From Myxococcales bacterium (GTDB lineage: Bacteria > Myxococcota > Myxococcia > Myxococcales > JAJYLH01): a stretch of 64,000 bases of DNA. The notes beneath the pieces were generated by a model. It worked only from the letters and a program-made list of their open reading frames with translations, was not told where the DNA came from and ran no database searches. Where the stretch lies: contig JAJYLH010000009.1 in the NCBI GenBank assembly GCA_021787845.1, positions 55,198 to 119,197 of the forward strand, in the 5' to 3' direction. Positions within the stretch are counted from its first letter, which is position 1. Every line of letters starts with the position of its first letter. Positions 1-8,434 of the stretch are shown one piece after another. Made by a program: the position numbers and the translations under genes.

Positions 1-2
1 GG

Positions 3-698
3 GTCTCGCGCTGCACCGGCAACGTCCACGACGGCCCGCCGGTGCTCCTGTTCGACGGCACGCGCTGGCGCCCGTTCGTGGACGTTCCCTCCGACTGGGG
101 AGCGGGCTTTGTCGGCGCGACGCAGAACTTCATCGACGCCATCCGCGGCCGCGCCGAGCCGTTGCTCTCCGCGGAGCAAGCCTTTGGCATCCTGCGCTTC
201 GCCCTCGCGGTCCAGCGCGCCGCCCGCGAGCGCCGGGAGGTCTTCCTCGACGAGATGGAGCATCCGTTCCCGCGCTTGTACTCCCGCGGCCGCCGGCAAC
301 AGGAGCAACGAGCCGAGCACGGCGGCTTTTTCGCGCGCCTCGGCCTCGGCCAGAGCCTGTCACGCTACGCTCGCGAGGCCCTCTCGCTCACCGAGGACGT
401 CGTGCGCCATTACGACGTCGAGGCGGCCCGCAAGGTCGAGACGCTCATCGGCCTGCACCTCACGGCGGACAACGGGGTCGAGGAGAAGCTCGCGCTGCGC
501 GTCGCCCACGGCACGCCCGAGCTGACCCGCGGAGAGCTCCCCGAGGGAGCGGCGCTCACCGTGATGGTGCCCGCCGGCGTCTGGGCCGCCATCCTCCTGA
601 AGAAGAAACGCCTCGAGACCGCGCTCTTCCAGGGCAAGATCAAGTTCCGGGGCAGAATCGAGGAGGCGCTGAAGCTGCGCGCGTTGTTCCAGTTGTAA
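3..698 (+). CDS. Gfo/Idh dehydrogenase fused to SCP2-like domain, 5'-partial
   Basis: The frame is open to the left edge, so the N-terminal NAD-binding half is missing. The first ~80 visible residues look like the end of a Gfo/Idh/MocA oxidoreductase: a GAGFVGATQNFIDAIRG stretch followed by a helix with LLSAEQAFGILRFALAVQ. After a linker of about 60 residues, the last ~90 residues resemble a sterol-carrier-protein-2 (SCP2) lipid-binding fold (VEEKLALRVAHGTPELTRG ... FQGKIKFRGRIEEALKL). The substrate is unknown. A second Gfo/Idh domain lies 3 kb downstream inside the radical SAM fusion, so both may serve one pathway; that is inference. It converges on the broken gene at 754-1537. Family assignment is by sequence feel; the SCP2 call is the less certain half. 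Confidence 0.6.
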   Translation, partial: VSRCTGNVHDGPPVLLFDGTRWRPFVDVPSDWGAGFVGATQNFIDAIRGRAEPLLSAEQAFGILRFALAVQRAARERREVFLDEMEHPFPRLYSRGRRQQEQRAEHGGFFARLGLGQSLSRYAREALSLTEDVVRHYDVEAARKVETLIGLHLTADNGVEEKLALRVAHGTPELTRGELPEGAALTVMVPAGVWAAILLKKKRLETALFQGKIKFRGRIEEALKLRALFQL

Positions 699-753
699 GG
701 CCGGCTCGCCGCTGGCCGGAGGCGCGGGCCTGGCGCGGAAGATCGTGCGCGCT

Positions 754-1537
754 TCATGCCGGCGAAGGCGCCGCCCGCCAGGATTCGATCTGCTCGACGA
801 AGGCTGGGTATCCAGACATCTCAGGTTGTCGTTCCCGCTCGCCCTGAGGCGGCCGGGCCCACGGACCTCGCTCGTTGCCACCGCCCTCGTGCCCGGCCCT
901 CGAAGGGCCGTGAGGGCTCGGCACAGCCTGTGCCACCCTCGCGCTCGCCCTTCGAGGCCCGCGCATGCTTGCCGTGCTCCATTCATGCTCCGTGGGCGCG
1001 GGCACCTCAGGGTGAGCGGATCGGGGACCAAGACACCTGAGGTGTCTGGATACCCAGTCGACGCGCAAGACGCTTCGCGAACGGGCGAGCTATCGGCTCT
1101 TCGTAATGCGCTTCCGGCGGGCGTTCGCCGAAGTCGTGCCCGCTCACGCAGAGGCGCCATGTTTCCAGCGTCTGAACGGGCACGGTGATGCAGGCGCGCC
1201 GATCGTCTGTCCGCCAACTCGCAGGCAGCCAAGTCGCCAATGCGCAGAAGCGACATCCCTCGCGATCGCTCGCCTGCGCGGCGGCATCGTGCGCGGGAAG
1301 ATGCTCTGGGTGCCGCTTCGACCCGCCGTCGTTGTCGATGGCGACGAGCGCCCGCGTCACTTTCTGGTCGGCCGCGGCTTGGAGAAAGAGCGGCAGTTGC
1401 GCGCGAATATGCTTCCATCCGGTGAACACGAGATCGGACCGCCAGCGCTCGACGTTCTCGCCGAGCTCAACCTCGAGAAGCGCGCGGTAGACCTCCGCGT
1501 CGTAGAGATCATTCTCCGCGGCGATCGCGCAGAGCAT
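754..1537 (-). pseudogene. TOPRIM-like hypothetical protein interrupted by an inverted-repeat element
   Basis: Reading left from an ATG at 1537 (AAGG 9 nt upstream), about 155 residues look like a real protein: VEVELGENVERW-type start, an acidic VAIDNDGG motif as in TOPRIM-like nucleotidyl-transfer folds, paired cysteines (GCRFC) and VPVQTLETWRLC. The frame then runs into the right terminal repeat of the 804-1057 element and stops at 1007. Beyond the element, in another frame, residues FVEQIESWR resume just before a stop at 754; they resemble a plausible original C-terminus. The gene is therefore probably a casualty of the insertion, perhaps with a small deletion. The protein family is remembered only as an uncharacterised TOPRIM-like group; function unknown. 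Confidence 0.5.
804..1057. mobile_element. MITE-like 254-bp element with terminal inverted repeats
   Basis: The left end CTGGGTATCCAGACA is repeated inverted at the right end (TGTCTGGATACCCAG), and similarity continues inward through CTCAGGT/ACCTGAG with one or two mismatches, about 25 bp per arm. A second, weaker inverted pair lies inside (CGCCCTGAGG near 840, CCTCAGGGTGAGCG near 1006). It encodes no transposase, so it would be non-autonomous. TCGACG occurs 4 bp outside the left end (794-799) and directly at the right end (1058-1063); it could be an imprecise target duplication. The element breaks the gene at 754-1537. Confidence 0.6.
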
Positions 1538-1622
1538 CAGGTCAAGCCTTCTTCCGCCGCATCGGGCGGCCAGAAGACACGCTCCGGTCCGTGGCGCGCG
1601 ACCGCCCGCTCAGGCTTTCGCC

Positions 1623-1652
1623 TTGTCACGCCCGCGCGCTGCCGCCTATCCT
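1623..1652 (+). promoter_or_regulatory. Sigma-70-type promoter of the radical SAM fusion gene
   Basis: TTGTCA at 1623-1628 and TATCCT at 1647-1652 are separated by 18 bp. Transcription would begin near 1660, which rules out the GTG at 1591 and supports a start at 1690 (GTG) or 1720 (TTG). This is a pattern match only. Confidence 0.4.
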
Positions 1653-1719
1653 CCGTTCTTTCGCGCGCCGCGTCTGGCGCTCTTCGGTCGTGCGCGCGAA
1701 ATCGGAGGCGAGAAAAGGG

Positions 1720-4680
1720 TTGGCGGGCGCGGCGCAGCGGTCGGTCGAAATCTATCTCCCGGGTCCCTGCGACCTCGGCTGCGCCGTCTGCGATTGCCGG
1801 ACGCAGCCCACGCCCGACAGCCGCGTCGCCCGCGACCTCGCCGGCGGCGGCATCCGGCTCACCCTGCGCGGCGGCACCGCCAACCTCCGGCTCGTCGAAT
1901 CGCTCCTCGGCCGCGCCCGCGACGGCGGGTTTTCCGAAGTCGCCGTCCGGATGAGCGCTCACGCCATCCCGAACGTCGAAGCAGCGCACGCCCTCGCGCG
2001 GCAGGGGATGGACGTCGCCATCATCCCGCTCTTCTCCCACGTCGCCCCGGTTCACGACCGCATCGCGAGCCGGCCGCAAGCGCTCGTGAAGACCCTCGTC
2101 GGCATGCGCGCCCTCGCCGAGGCCGGCATCGGCATCGAAATCGAAACGCCGCTCCTCCCCGCGCGCCTGCAGAAGCTCGAAGACCTGATCGACCTCGCCC
2201 GCCGGGCCGTGCCGACGCTCAAGTCCGTCCGCTTCTACCTTCCGCCGCTCGCCCAGCCGCCGCCGCTCGCGCCGCCGCCCTGGAAGGAAGGCGCACCGCT
2301 CCTGGTCGGCGCCCTGACCCACGCGCAATCGCTCGGGCTGAAGACCGCGCTACGCCGGGTCGACCTCGTGCCGCTGTGCGCCCTGCGCGATTTTCCCGCG
2401 CAGCAGACCGTCTTCCGCTTCAACCCGCGAAAGACCGAAAGCACGACGCCCGGCGCGGACACCGGCGAGGTCTGCGAGAAGTGCGCGGTGCGGGGACAGT
2501 GCCCGGGCATCGCGAAGAGCTACCGCGAGGCCCACGGCGAGAGCGATCTTCACCCGTACACGCGCCGGCCCGAGGCGATGTACGAGCAGCGCACGACCCC
2601 GAGCCGCCGCTGGGACGAGTCGCAGCGCAAGGCCGCGCGTGAAAGCCGGATGCTGGTCCTCCGGCCGACCGTCAACTGCAACCAGGACTGCACCTTCTGC
2701 AGCGCGAACGAGACCTCGAACAACGTCTGGACCGACCGCGAGCTGATGCTCCGGCAGATCGCCCGCGCGGCCCGGCGCGGCGTCACCTGGCTCTCCTTCT
2801 CCGGTGGCGAGCCGACGCTCTCGAAGGACTTGACCGCCTTCGTCCGCGCCGCGAAACGGCTGGGCATCCGCTACATCGAGCTCGTCACCAACGGCGTCCT
2901 CCTCGACTCGAAGCCGAAAGTGCAGGCGCTGGTCGAGGCCGGACTCTCGCGCGCGTTCGTCTCGATGCACGCGCACACCGAGGACCTCTCGCGTCACCTG
3001 ACGCAGAAGGTCGGCGACTTCGAGCGCACGGCGACAGCGATAGGGCTCCTGGTCGACGCCGGCGTCTGGGTCACGCTCAACCACGTCATCAGCGCGCGCA
3101 ACTACCGCTATCTGGAGAAGTTCATCGAGGTCGTGCACCAGCGCTTTCGCGGCAAGGTCGACATCTCCTTCGCGTTCGTGACGCCGCAATACAAGGCGCT
3201 GGAGAACATCGAGCTCGTGCCGCGTATCTCGGACGTGTGGCCGCACCTGCGCGCCGCGCTGCACCGGGCGATCGCGCTCGAGCAGACCTTCACCGTCGGC
3301 GCGCGCCAGGGCATCCCGCCCTGCTTCCTCCACGAATTCCAGGGCTTCAGCGACATCCGCATCCGCACCTTCGAGCTCTTGGGCGAGGACGCGCCGCAGA
3401 AGGTCCGGGGGCCGCGCTGCGACGAGTGCGCGTACGGCGACCTCTGTCCGGGCCTGTGGAAACCGTACGCCGCGCGGTACGGGCTCGACGAGCTCGTGCC
3501 GGTGCTCGGACGGGAGCGGGTGAAACCGGACATCGACCAGCCGATTCGCCGGACGTTCGAGTCGATTCCCGATGCGCAGCGCGACCTTCACGGCGAGGAG
3601 CACGGGCTCCAAGATGCGCGCGCGGCCATCGCCGCCCAGGCCCTCGCCGAACCGGAGGGCTTTCGCTTACCGGCCTTCGCGCCAACGCGTTCGCGCCCGC
3701 TGCGCCTGGCGATGCTCGGAACCGGCCGGCAGGCCCGCCGCCTGGCGAGAGCGCTGAAGAACGTCCGCGGGCTCTCGCTCGACGCGGTCGCTTCTCCGCA
3801 CGCGCCGGCGGATTCCGGTCCCGAGCTCGGGCATTGCCCCTCCTGGCGCGACGCCGCGCAGGCCCTGGCGGAGATGCGGCCCGACGCCGCCATCGTCGCC
3901 GCCGCCACGCACGCGCACGCCGAGCTCGCGCGCCTCTGCCTCGCCGCGAGCGTCCCCGTGCTCGTGGAGAAACCGTTCACCCGCACCATCGAGGAAGCAG
4001 AAGAGCTGGCGCGCCTCGCGGTCGAGAAGCGCGCGTTGCTCGTGCCCGCGCATCAGGTGCTCTTTTCCGAGGGGCTCGAGCGATTCTTCGAGCTCACCGG
4101 CAGACGTCGCGTCGCCTACGCGCGGCATCTCCCGCCGAGCGCGCCGGATGTCCCGCGGCTCTGGAGCGCCGCCGCCCTCTCGCAGACGCTCTACCACGCG
4201 CTCATCCTGGTTTCGCGCGCGATGGGCGGAGGTTCCGCGCAGGTCTTGGAAGCGCACCCGATCGGCGACGCCGCTCCCGAGAGGCTCAGGCTTCGTCTCG
4301 CGTTCGCCGAGGGCGAGGCGGACCTGTCGTTCGATTTTTCCGCGAGCGGCGACTCGCTTTCGCTTTCGAGCACCCCGGCCGATGGCCACGACCTCGTCTG
4401 GCGGCGGCGGGAGCGGGAGGTGACGCTGACCGCCGGCGGCGTCGCGGTGCCGGTCGAGCGGCGGGGCAGCGACATCGAGCAGATGCTGGAGGCGTTCCGG
4501 CTCGCGGTCACCGGCGAGGCGCCCGCGCCGTCGACGCCGGATGAAGCGCTCGGCGTGATGGCCGCGACGGACGCCTGCGTCGAGGCCCTGGGGCAGGCTG
4601 GCGCGCCTTTCGAACGGCCGAACGCGCCCCGGCACGTCGCCTCGCGCGCCATCGCCGAACCCCGGCGCGCCGGGCGGTGA
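1720..4680 (+). CDS. Double radical SAM - Gfo/Idh dehydrogenase fusion protein
   Basis: This 986-residue protein joins three enzyme modules. A first radical SAM-like domain has CX3CX2C at residues 17-24 (CDLGCAVC) and a GGT motif (TLRGGTANL, ~49), closed by a SPASM-like CEKCAVRGQC at ~252-261. A second, canonical radical SAM domain has CNQDCTFC at 320-327, GGEP at ~362 and a second SPASM-like CDECAYGDLC at ~567. From ~661 to the end is a Gfo/Idh/MocA oxidoreductase with AMLGTGRQARR for NAD(P) binding and EKPF at ~750. Each module is a known family; the fusion order is not one I recognise. The likely chemistry is radical modification of an unknown substrate coupled to a dehydrogenation. The TTG start is chosen for GGAGG 11 nt upstream and the promoter at 1623; GTG 1690 is the alternative. 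Confidence 0.8.
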   Translation: MAGAAQRSVEIYLPGPCDLGCAVCDCRTQPTPDSRVARDLAGGGIRLTLRGGTANLRLVESLLGRARDGGFSEVAVRMSAHAIPNVEAAHALARQGMDVAIIPLFSHVAPVHDRIASRPQALVKTLVGMRALAEAGIGIEIETPLLPARLQKLEDLIDLARRAVPTLKSVRFYLPPLAQPPPLAPPPWKEGAPLLVGALTHAQSLGLKTALRRVDLVPLCALRDFPAQQTVFRFNPRKTESTTPGADTGEVCEKCAVRGQCPGIAKSYREAHGESDLHPYTRRPEAMYEQRTTPSRRWDESQRKAARESRMLVLRPTVNCNQDCTFCSANETSNNVWTDRELMLRQIARAARRGVTWLSFSGGEPTLSKDLTAFVRAAKRLGIRYIELVTNGVLLDSKPKVQALVEAGLSRAFVSMHAHTEDLSRHLTQKVGDFERTATAIGLLVDAGVWVTLNHVISARNYRYLEKFIEVVHQRFRGKVDISFAFVTPQYKALENIELVPRISDVWPHLRAALHRAIALEQTFTVGARQGIPPCFLHEFQGFSDIRIRTFELLGEDAPQKVRGPRCDECAYGDLCPGLWKPYAARYGLDELVPVLGRERVKPDIDQPIRRTFESIPDAQRDLHGEEHGLQDARAAIAAQALAEPEGFRLPAFAPTRSRPLRLAMLGTGRQARRLARALKNVRGLSLDAVASPHAPADSGPELGHCPSWRDAAQALAEMRPDAAIVAAATHAHAELARLCLAASVPVLVEKPFTRTIEEAEELARLAVEKRALLVPAHQVLFSEGLERFFELTGRRRVAYARHLPPSAPDVPRLWSAAALSQTLYHALILVSRAMGGGSAQVLEAHPIGDAAPERLRLRLAFAEGEADLSFDFSASGDSLSLSSTPADGHDLVWRRREREVTLTAGGVAVPVERRGSDIEQMLEAFRLAVTGEAPAPSTPDEALGVMAATDACVEALGQAGAPFERPNAPRHVASRAIAEPRRAGR

Positions 4681-4754
4681 GGTTCCGGTCGTTGGCGTTT
4701 CCGGTCCGCCCTTCGACCTCGCCCGCACCGCGCGAGCGTCTCGCTCACCGCGCC

Positions 4755-4793
4755 GATCGGACCGATCGGACCGATCCGACCGATCGGTCCGAT
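4755..4793. repeat. GATCGGACC tandem array, copy 1
   Basis: Four consecutive 9-bp units, GATCGGACC, GATCGGACC, GATCCGACC and GATCGGTCC, followed by a partial unit. It lies 75 nt after the stop of the radical SAM fusion and 94 nt before purE. Each unit pair can fold as GATCGG/CCGATC. Confidence 0.9.
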
Positions 4794-4886
4794 TCACGCG
4801 GGGTCGGCCGCGCGCCCGATCGCGCGCTCCCGTCATAGGATGCGCCAAGCGGAGCGCGACCGCGCCGTCGCACAGGAGCACGAGCG

Positions 4887-5369
4887 ATGCCCCCCCTCGT
4901 CAGCGTCATCATGGGCAGCACGAGCGACTGGGAGACGATGCGCCACGCGTGCGAGACGCTGGAGAAGCTCGGCATCGCCTACGAGAAGCGGGTGCTCAGC
5001 GCGCACCGGACGCCGGACCCGCTCTTCGAGCTCGCGTCGCAGGCCGAGGCGCGAGGGCTCGTCGCCTTCATCGCCGGCGCGGGCGGCGCGGCGCACCTGC
5101 CGGGGATGCTCGCCGCGAAGACGCTGGTCCCGGTCCTCGGCGTGCCCCTCGCCGCCACCAGCTTGAACGGCCTCGACGCGCTGCTCTCGATGGTTCAGAT
5201 GCCCGCGGGAATTCCCGTCGGTACCCTCGCCATCGGCAAGGCCGGAGCGGTAAACGCCGCCCTCCTCGCCGCGCAGATCATCGCGCTGAGCGATGCCGCC
5301 GTCCGCGAACGCTTGCGCGCCTACCGCCAGGAACGCGCCGACGAGGCCCTCGCGGCCGAGCTGCCGTGA
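4887..5369 (+). CDS. purE: N5-carboxyaminoimidazole ribonucleotide mutase
   Basis: PurE converts N5-CAIR to CAIR in de novo purine synthesis, in the cytoplasm. The 160-residue length is typical of class I PurE. Signature motifs are MGSTSDW near residue 9, SAHRTP near 39 and [10 protein letters not shown] near 63, which form the nucleotide and carboxylate site. AGGAG sits 8 nt before the ATG. The partner purK is not adjacent, which is unusual but not rare. It converges on kup. Confidence 0.95.
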   Translation: MPPLVSVIMGSTSDWETMRHACETLEKLGIAYEKRVLSAHRTPDPLFELASQAEARGLVAFIAGAGGAAHLPGMLAAKTLVPVLGVPLAATSLNGLDALLSMVQMPAGIPVGTLAIGKAGAVNAALLAAQIIALSDAAVRERLRAYRQERADEALAAELP

Positions 5370-5456
5370 AGCGAAGCATCCACCGCCGGCCCGCCGCGGA
5401 TGGCCGCGCCGAGTCGCTCCGCCCCTCCCGCTGGTCGCGTCCGCGGTGACGGGAGC

Positions 5457-7382
5457 TCACATCGGAATCTGGAAGCCGATCTCCATCACGCGCCGGGTGG
5501 GGATGTTGAAGTAGGTGGTCGGGCGGACGGCGTTGCGCTGGAGAAACGAGAACAGGCCGGTGCGCCAGCGCGACATCCCGCTCTTGCCCTCGGGCAGCAC
5601 GATCTCGTTGCCGAGAAAGAACGTCGTGTACTCGATGGGCGGGGTGGGCGTGTCGTCCCGCGCGAACAAGGCCACGATGTCGGGGGACTCCATGAAGCCG
5701 TAGCGGGCGATGATTCGCGAGAAGCCGTGCTCCAGGGTCTGCACGGTGACGCGCTGGTCGTCGTCGATGTGCGCCATCTCCTCGATGTGAATGGTGAGGA
5801 GCACCACCTGCTCGTGGACCGCGTGGTTGTGCATGAAGTTGTTCATGAGCGCGGGCGGCGCGCCGGTCGGGTTGCTCGTCATGAACACCGCCGTCCCCGG
5901 GACCCGCAGGGTCGGCTCGACGCCGCTCATCAGCTCGTAGAAGTCCTCCAGCGGCACGACGCCCTCTTGGATTTTCCCGGCAATCAGCTTTCTGCCGCGG
6001 CGCCAGGTGGTCATGACGATGAGCAGCAGAGCCGCGACCGCGAGGGGAAACCAGCCGCCGGCCAGCACCTTGATCAGCATCGAGCCGAAGAAGGAGACGT
6101 CGCCGACGAGGAACAGGCCGGTGACGGTCAGAGAGAGCCAGAGGCTCCAGCCCCACAGCCTCCGGGTGACCACGAAGGCGAGCAGCGTCGTGATGAGCAT
6201 GGTGGTGGTCAGCGCCACGCCGTAGGCCGACGCCACCGCGCTCGAGCTGCCGAAGCCCACCACCACCGCGATCGTCGCCACCATCAGCGCCCAGTTCACC
6301 TGGGGGACGTAGATCTGCCCGACCTCCCGCGCCGAGGTGTGCCGGATGAGCAGCCGCGGGAGGTAGCCGAGCTGCACCGACTGGCGCGTCAGCGAGAACG
6401 CGCCGGAGATGATGGCCTGCGACGCGATGATCGCGGCCGCGGTCGCGAGCACCAGGAGCGGATACTGAGCCCAGGAGGGCGCGAGCAGGTAGAACGGGTT
6501 CTTCGCCGCGGCCGGGTGCGAGAGCACGAGCGCGCCCTGCCCGAAGTAGTTGAGCAGCAAGGAGGGCGCGACGACGCTGAACCAGTCGAGCTGGATGGCG
6601 CGCTCGTGGAAGTGACCGAGGTCCGCGTAGAGGGCCTCGCCGCCCGTCGCCACCAGGAACACCGCTCCGAGGACGAAGAAGCCGACCCATCCGTTCGCCA
6701 GGAAGAACTTCACCGCGTACCAGGGATTGAGCGCCGCCAAGACGCCCGGGTGCAGCAGGATGCCGTGGACGCCGAGCACCGCGATGGTCAGAAACCAGAG
6801 CACGATCACCGGTCCGAAGACCGCTCCCACGCCGGCGGTCCCGCGCTTCTGGAAGAGGAACAGGCCGACGAGGATGGCGACGCTCAGCGGAACCACGTAC
6901 TGGGCGAAGCCGTGGCCAGCGACATCGAGCCCCTCCATCGCGCCCAAGACCGAAATCGCGGGCGTGAGCGCGCCGTCGGCGTAGAGCAGGGCGGCGCCGA
7001 ACAGGCCGAGCACGAGCACCACCTCGCGGGCCCGTCCTTTCACCTGCCCGTGTACCAGCGCCATCAGCGCCAGGATGCCGCCCTCGCCCCGGTTGTCGGC
7101 GCGCAGCACGTAGACGTGGTACTTGAGCGTCACCACCACGACCACGGTCCAGAAGATGAGCGACAAGACGCCGAGGACGTTGCCCGCGGTGGCGCCGACC
7201 CCGTGCGACCCGTAGAAACACTCCCGGACCGCGTACAGCGGGCTCGTGCCGATGTCTCCGTAGACCACGCCCACCGCGGCCAGGCTCAAGCCCAGGAGGT
7301 ACTTGCCGCGAGGGACCGCCTTCGCGTGGGGCGGCTCGTCCGCTCGCGCGGCGGCCTGAACGGCGGATGAGTCGTCGCCCAC
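5457..7382 (-). CDS. kup: KUP-family potassium uptake transporter
   Basis: This inner-membrane K+/H+ symporter has about 12 hydrophobic segments followed by a ~200-residue soluble C-terminal domain. The family hallmark GVVYGDIGTSPLYAVRE is near the N-terminus, and PVRDNRGEGGI-like and GDGALTPAISVL-type motifs follow. The start is placed at a GTG preceded by GAGGAG 8 nt upstream, giving 641 residues against a family norm of about 620-630. An ATG 17 codons further upstream (7433) lacks a ribosome-binding site. It converges on purE. The 430 nt before it contain no other gene. Confidence 0.93.
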   Translation of the reverse strand: MGDDSSAVQAAARADEPPHAKAVPRGKYLLGLSLAAVGVVYGDIGTSPLYAVRECFYGSHGVGATAGNVLGVLSLIFWTVVVVVTLKYHVYVLRADNRGEGGILALMALVHGQVKGRAREVVLVLGLFGAALLYADGALTPAISVLGAMEGLDVAGHGFAQYVVPLSVAILVGLFLFQKRGTAGVGAVFGPVIVLWFLTIAVLGVHGILLHPGVLAALNPWYAVKFFLANGWVGFFVLGAVFLVATGGEALYADLGHFHERAIQLDWFSVVAPSLLLNYFGQGALVLSHPAAAKNPFYLLAPSWAQYPLLVLATAAAIIASQAIISGAFSLTRQSVQLGYLPRLLIRHTSAREVGQIYVPQVNWALMVATIAVVVGFGSSSAVASAYGVALTTTMLITTLLAFVVTRRLWGWSLWLSLTVTGLFLVGDVSFFGSMLIKVLAGGWFPLAVAALLLIVMTTWRRGRKLIAGKIQEGVVPLEDFYELMSGVEPTLRVPGTAVFMTSNPTGAPPALMNNFMHNHAVHEQVVLLTIHIEEMAHIDDDQRVTVQTLEHGFSRIIARYGFMESPDIVALFARDDTPTPPIEYTTFFLGNEIVLPEGKSGMSRWRTGLFSFLQRNAVRPTTYFNIPTRRVMEIGFQIPM

Positions 7383-7814
7383 TCGTGTCGCTCCTCGGGG
7401 CTGACGCGCAAGCCCACGGCGGGGCGCGAACATACCGGGCGGGTCGGCTGGGAATCAAGCAGGAGGGAGTGTCTTTCGGCTGTCGCGATCGCTGCGCTTC
7501 CATCGGCTGGCGCTCGATGGCGTCTACCTCGCGCGCCGCGCGCCGCAGGTGCCGCCGGCCTTCTGCGGTCAATCCCGGTTGACCGCACCTGAACGAGAGA
7601 GCGCCTCCACGAATCGCAGTGCGGGCTGGTGGCCTGCCAGAAGGACGCATTGGTCCACGTCTCGCGGGCCACGGACCCGCGACCACCGAGTCGGCGAGTC
7701 GATGGTGGGGTCAATCCCCGGAATCCTCGCTCGAAAGACCTTGCGCTTGCGGCGGCGCACGCTCAGCTCGCGTCACCGCTCGGGGCGCGGGCAGCGTCGG
7801 CACGAGCTCTTCGA
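7383..7814. other. Gap between kup and tRNA-Arg, with one strong hairpin
   Basis: No convincing gene is seen here. The only clear structure is a perfect hairpin at 7565-7586: GCGGTCAA, a 6-nt loop TCCCGG, then TTGACCGC. It lies 230 nt downstream of the tRNA 3' end and 180 nt upstream of kup. It has no T tract, so it is as likely an operator as a terminator. Confidence 0.4.
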
Positions 7815-7891
<77 letters not shown>

Positions 7892-7943
7892 CCTCCTACG
7901 ATCCCGCGTCTAGCGCAATCCGGCCCGGCGAGGCAACGCCCCT

Positions 7944-8369
7944 CTATTGCATCACCGGCTGCGCCGGACGCCCGTCCTCCTCGAACCGCAGGAAACGCAC
8001 GCCCATCCCCCGCACGCCCTCCTGCTCTCCGCCCGTTCCCGAATAGTTCAGGTACGCCTGGAACCGGACCAGGGCGACCGCGGTCAGGTTCGTCGCCACC
8101 CCCGGCGCCTCGAAGGTCACCCGCACCTCGGTCCCGATGGGGCACACCTCCCGGGTCTCGATGAACATCCCTTCCGGCGAGATGTTGCGCCCGACGCCGT
8201 TCTGGATGCCCCGGACGCTGGTGAGGAACACCGGAAACGCCTTGTCGAGCCGATGCGCCGCCGCCAGGCGGGAGCCCTTCTCCGACACCGCGGCGGCGAG
8301 GGAGCTCGGCAGCGCAGACGCCGGGCGCACAGGTGCCGAGGAAGGCTTCGCTTTGCCGCGCTGGCTCAT
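7944..8369 (-). CDS. PilZ-domain protein
   Basis: A 141-residue soluble protein whose residues from ~45 onward form a PilZ-like beta barrel: a conserved NISPEGMFIET strand and a closing GMGVRFLRFEE. PilZ domains usually bind cyclic di-GMP; the classical RxxxR arginines are not clearly present, so binding is uncertain. The first ~35 residues are low-complexity and basic (SQRGKAKPSSAPVRPAS). The start is set at an ATG with GGAGAGAG just upstream; longer forms are GC-driven read-through. It is downstream of the PHP gene on the same strand, 65 nt apart. Confidence 0.75.
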   Translation of the reverse strand: MSQRGKAKPSSAPVRPASALPSSLAAAVSEKGSRLAAAHRLDKAFPVFLTSVRGIQNGVGRNISPEGMFIETREVCPIGTEVRVTFEAPGVATNLTAVALVRFQAYLNYSGTGGEQEGVRGMGVRFLRFEEDGRPAQPVMQ

Positions 8370-8434
8370 CTCGCTCTCTCCGGACCCGTCCTCGAAGCTC
8401 GCCGACGACGACTGTAGCCGCCTTGGCTCCCAGG

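Noticed and set aside
4887..5369. Full purEK operon
   Set aside because: purK is not found in the adjacent sequence.
5370..5456. Intrinsic terminator between purE and kup
   Set aside because: There are GC-rich inverted segments but no T tract in either direction.
7383..7814. A cyclic-di-AMP (ydaO) riboswitch upstream of kup
   Set aside because: I could not place its conserved core; only an 8-bp hairpin is visible.
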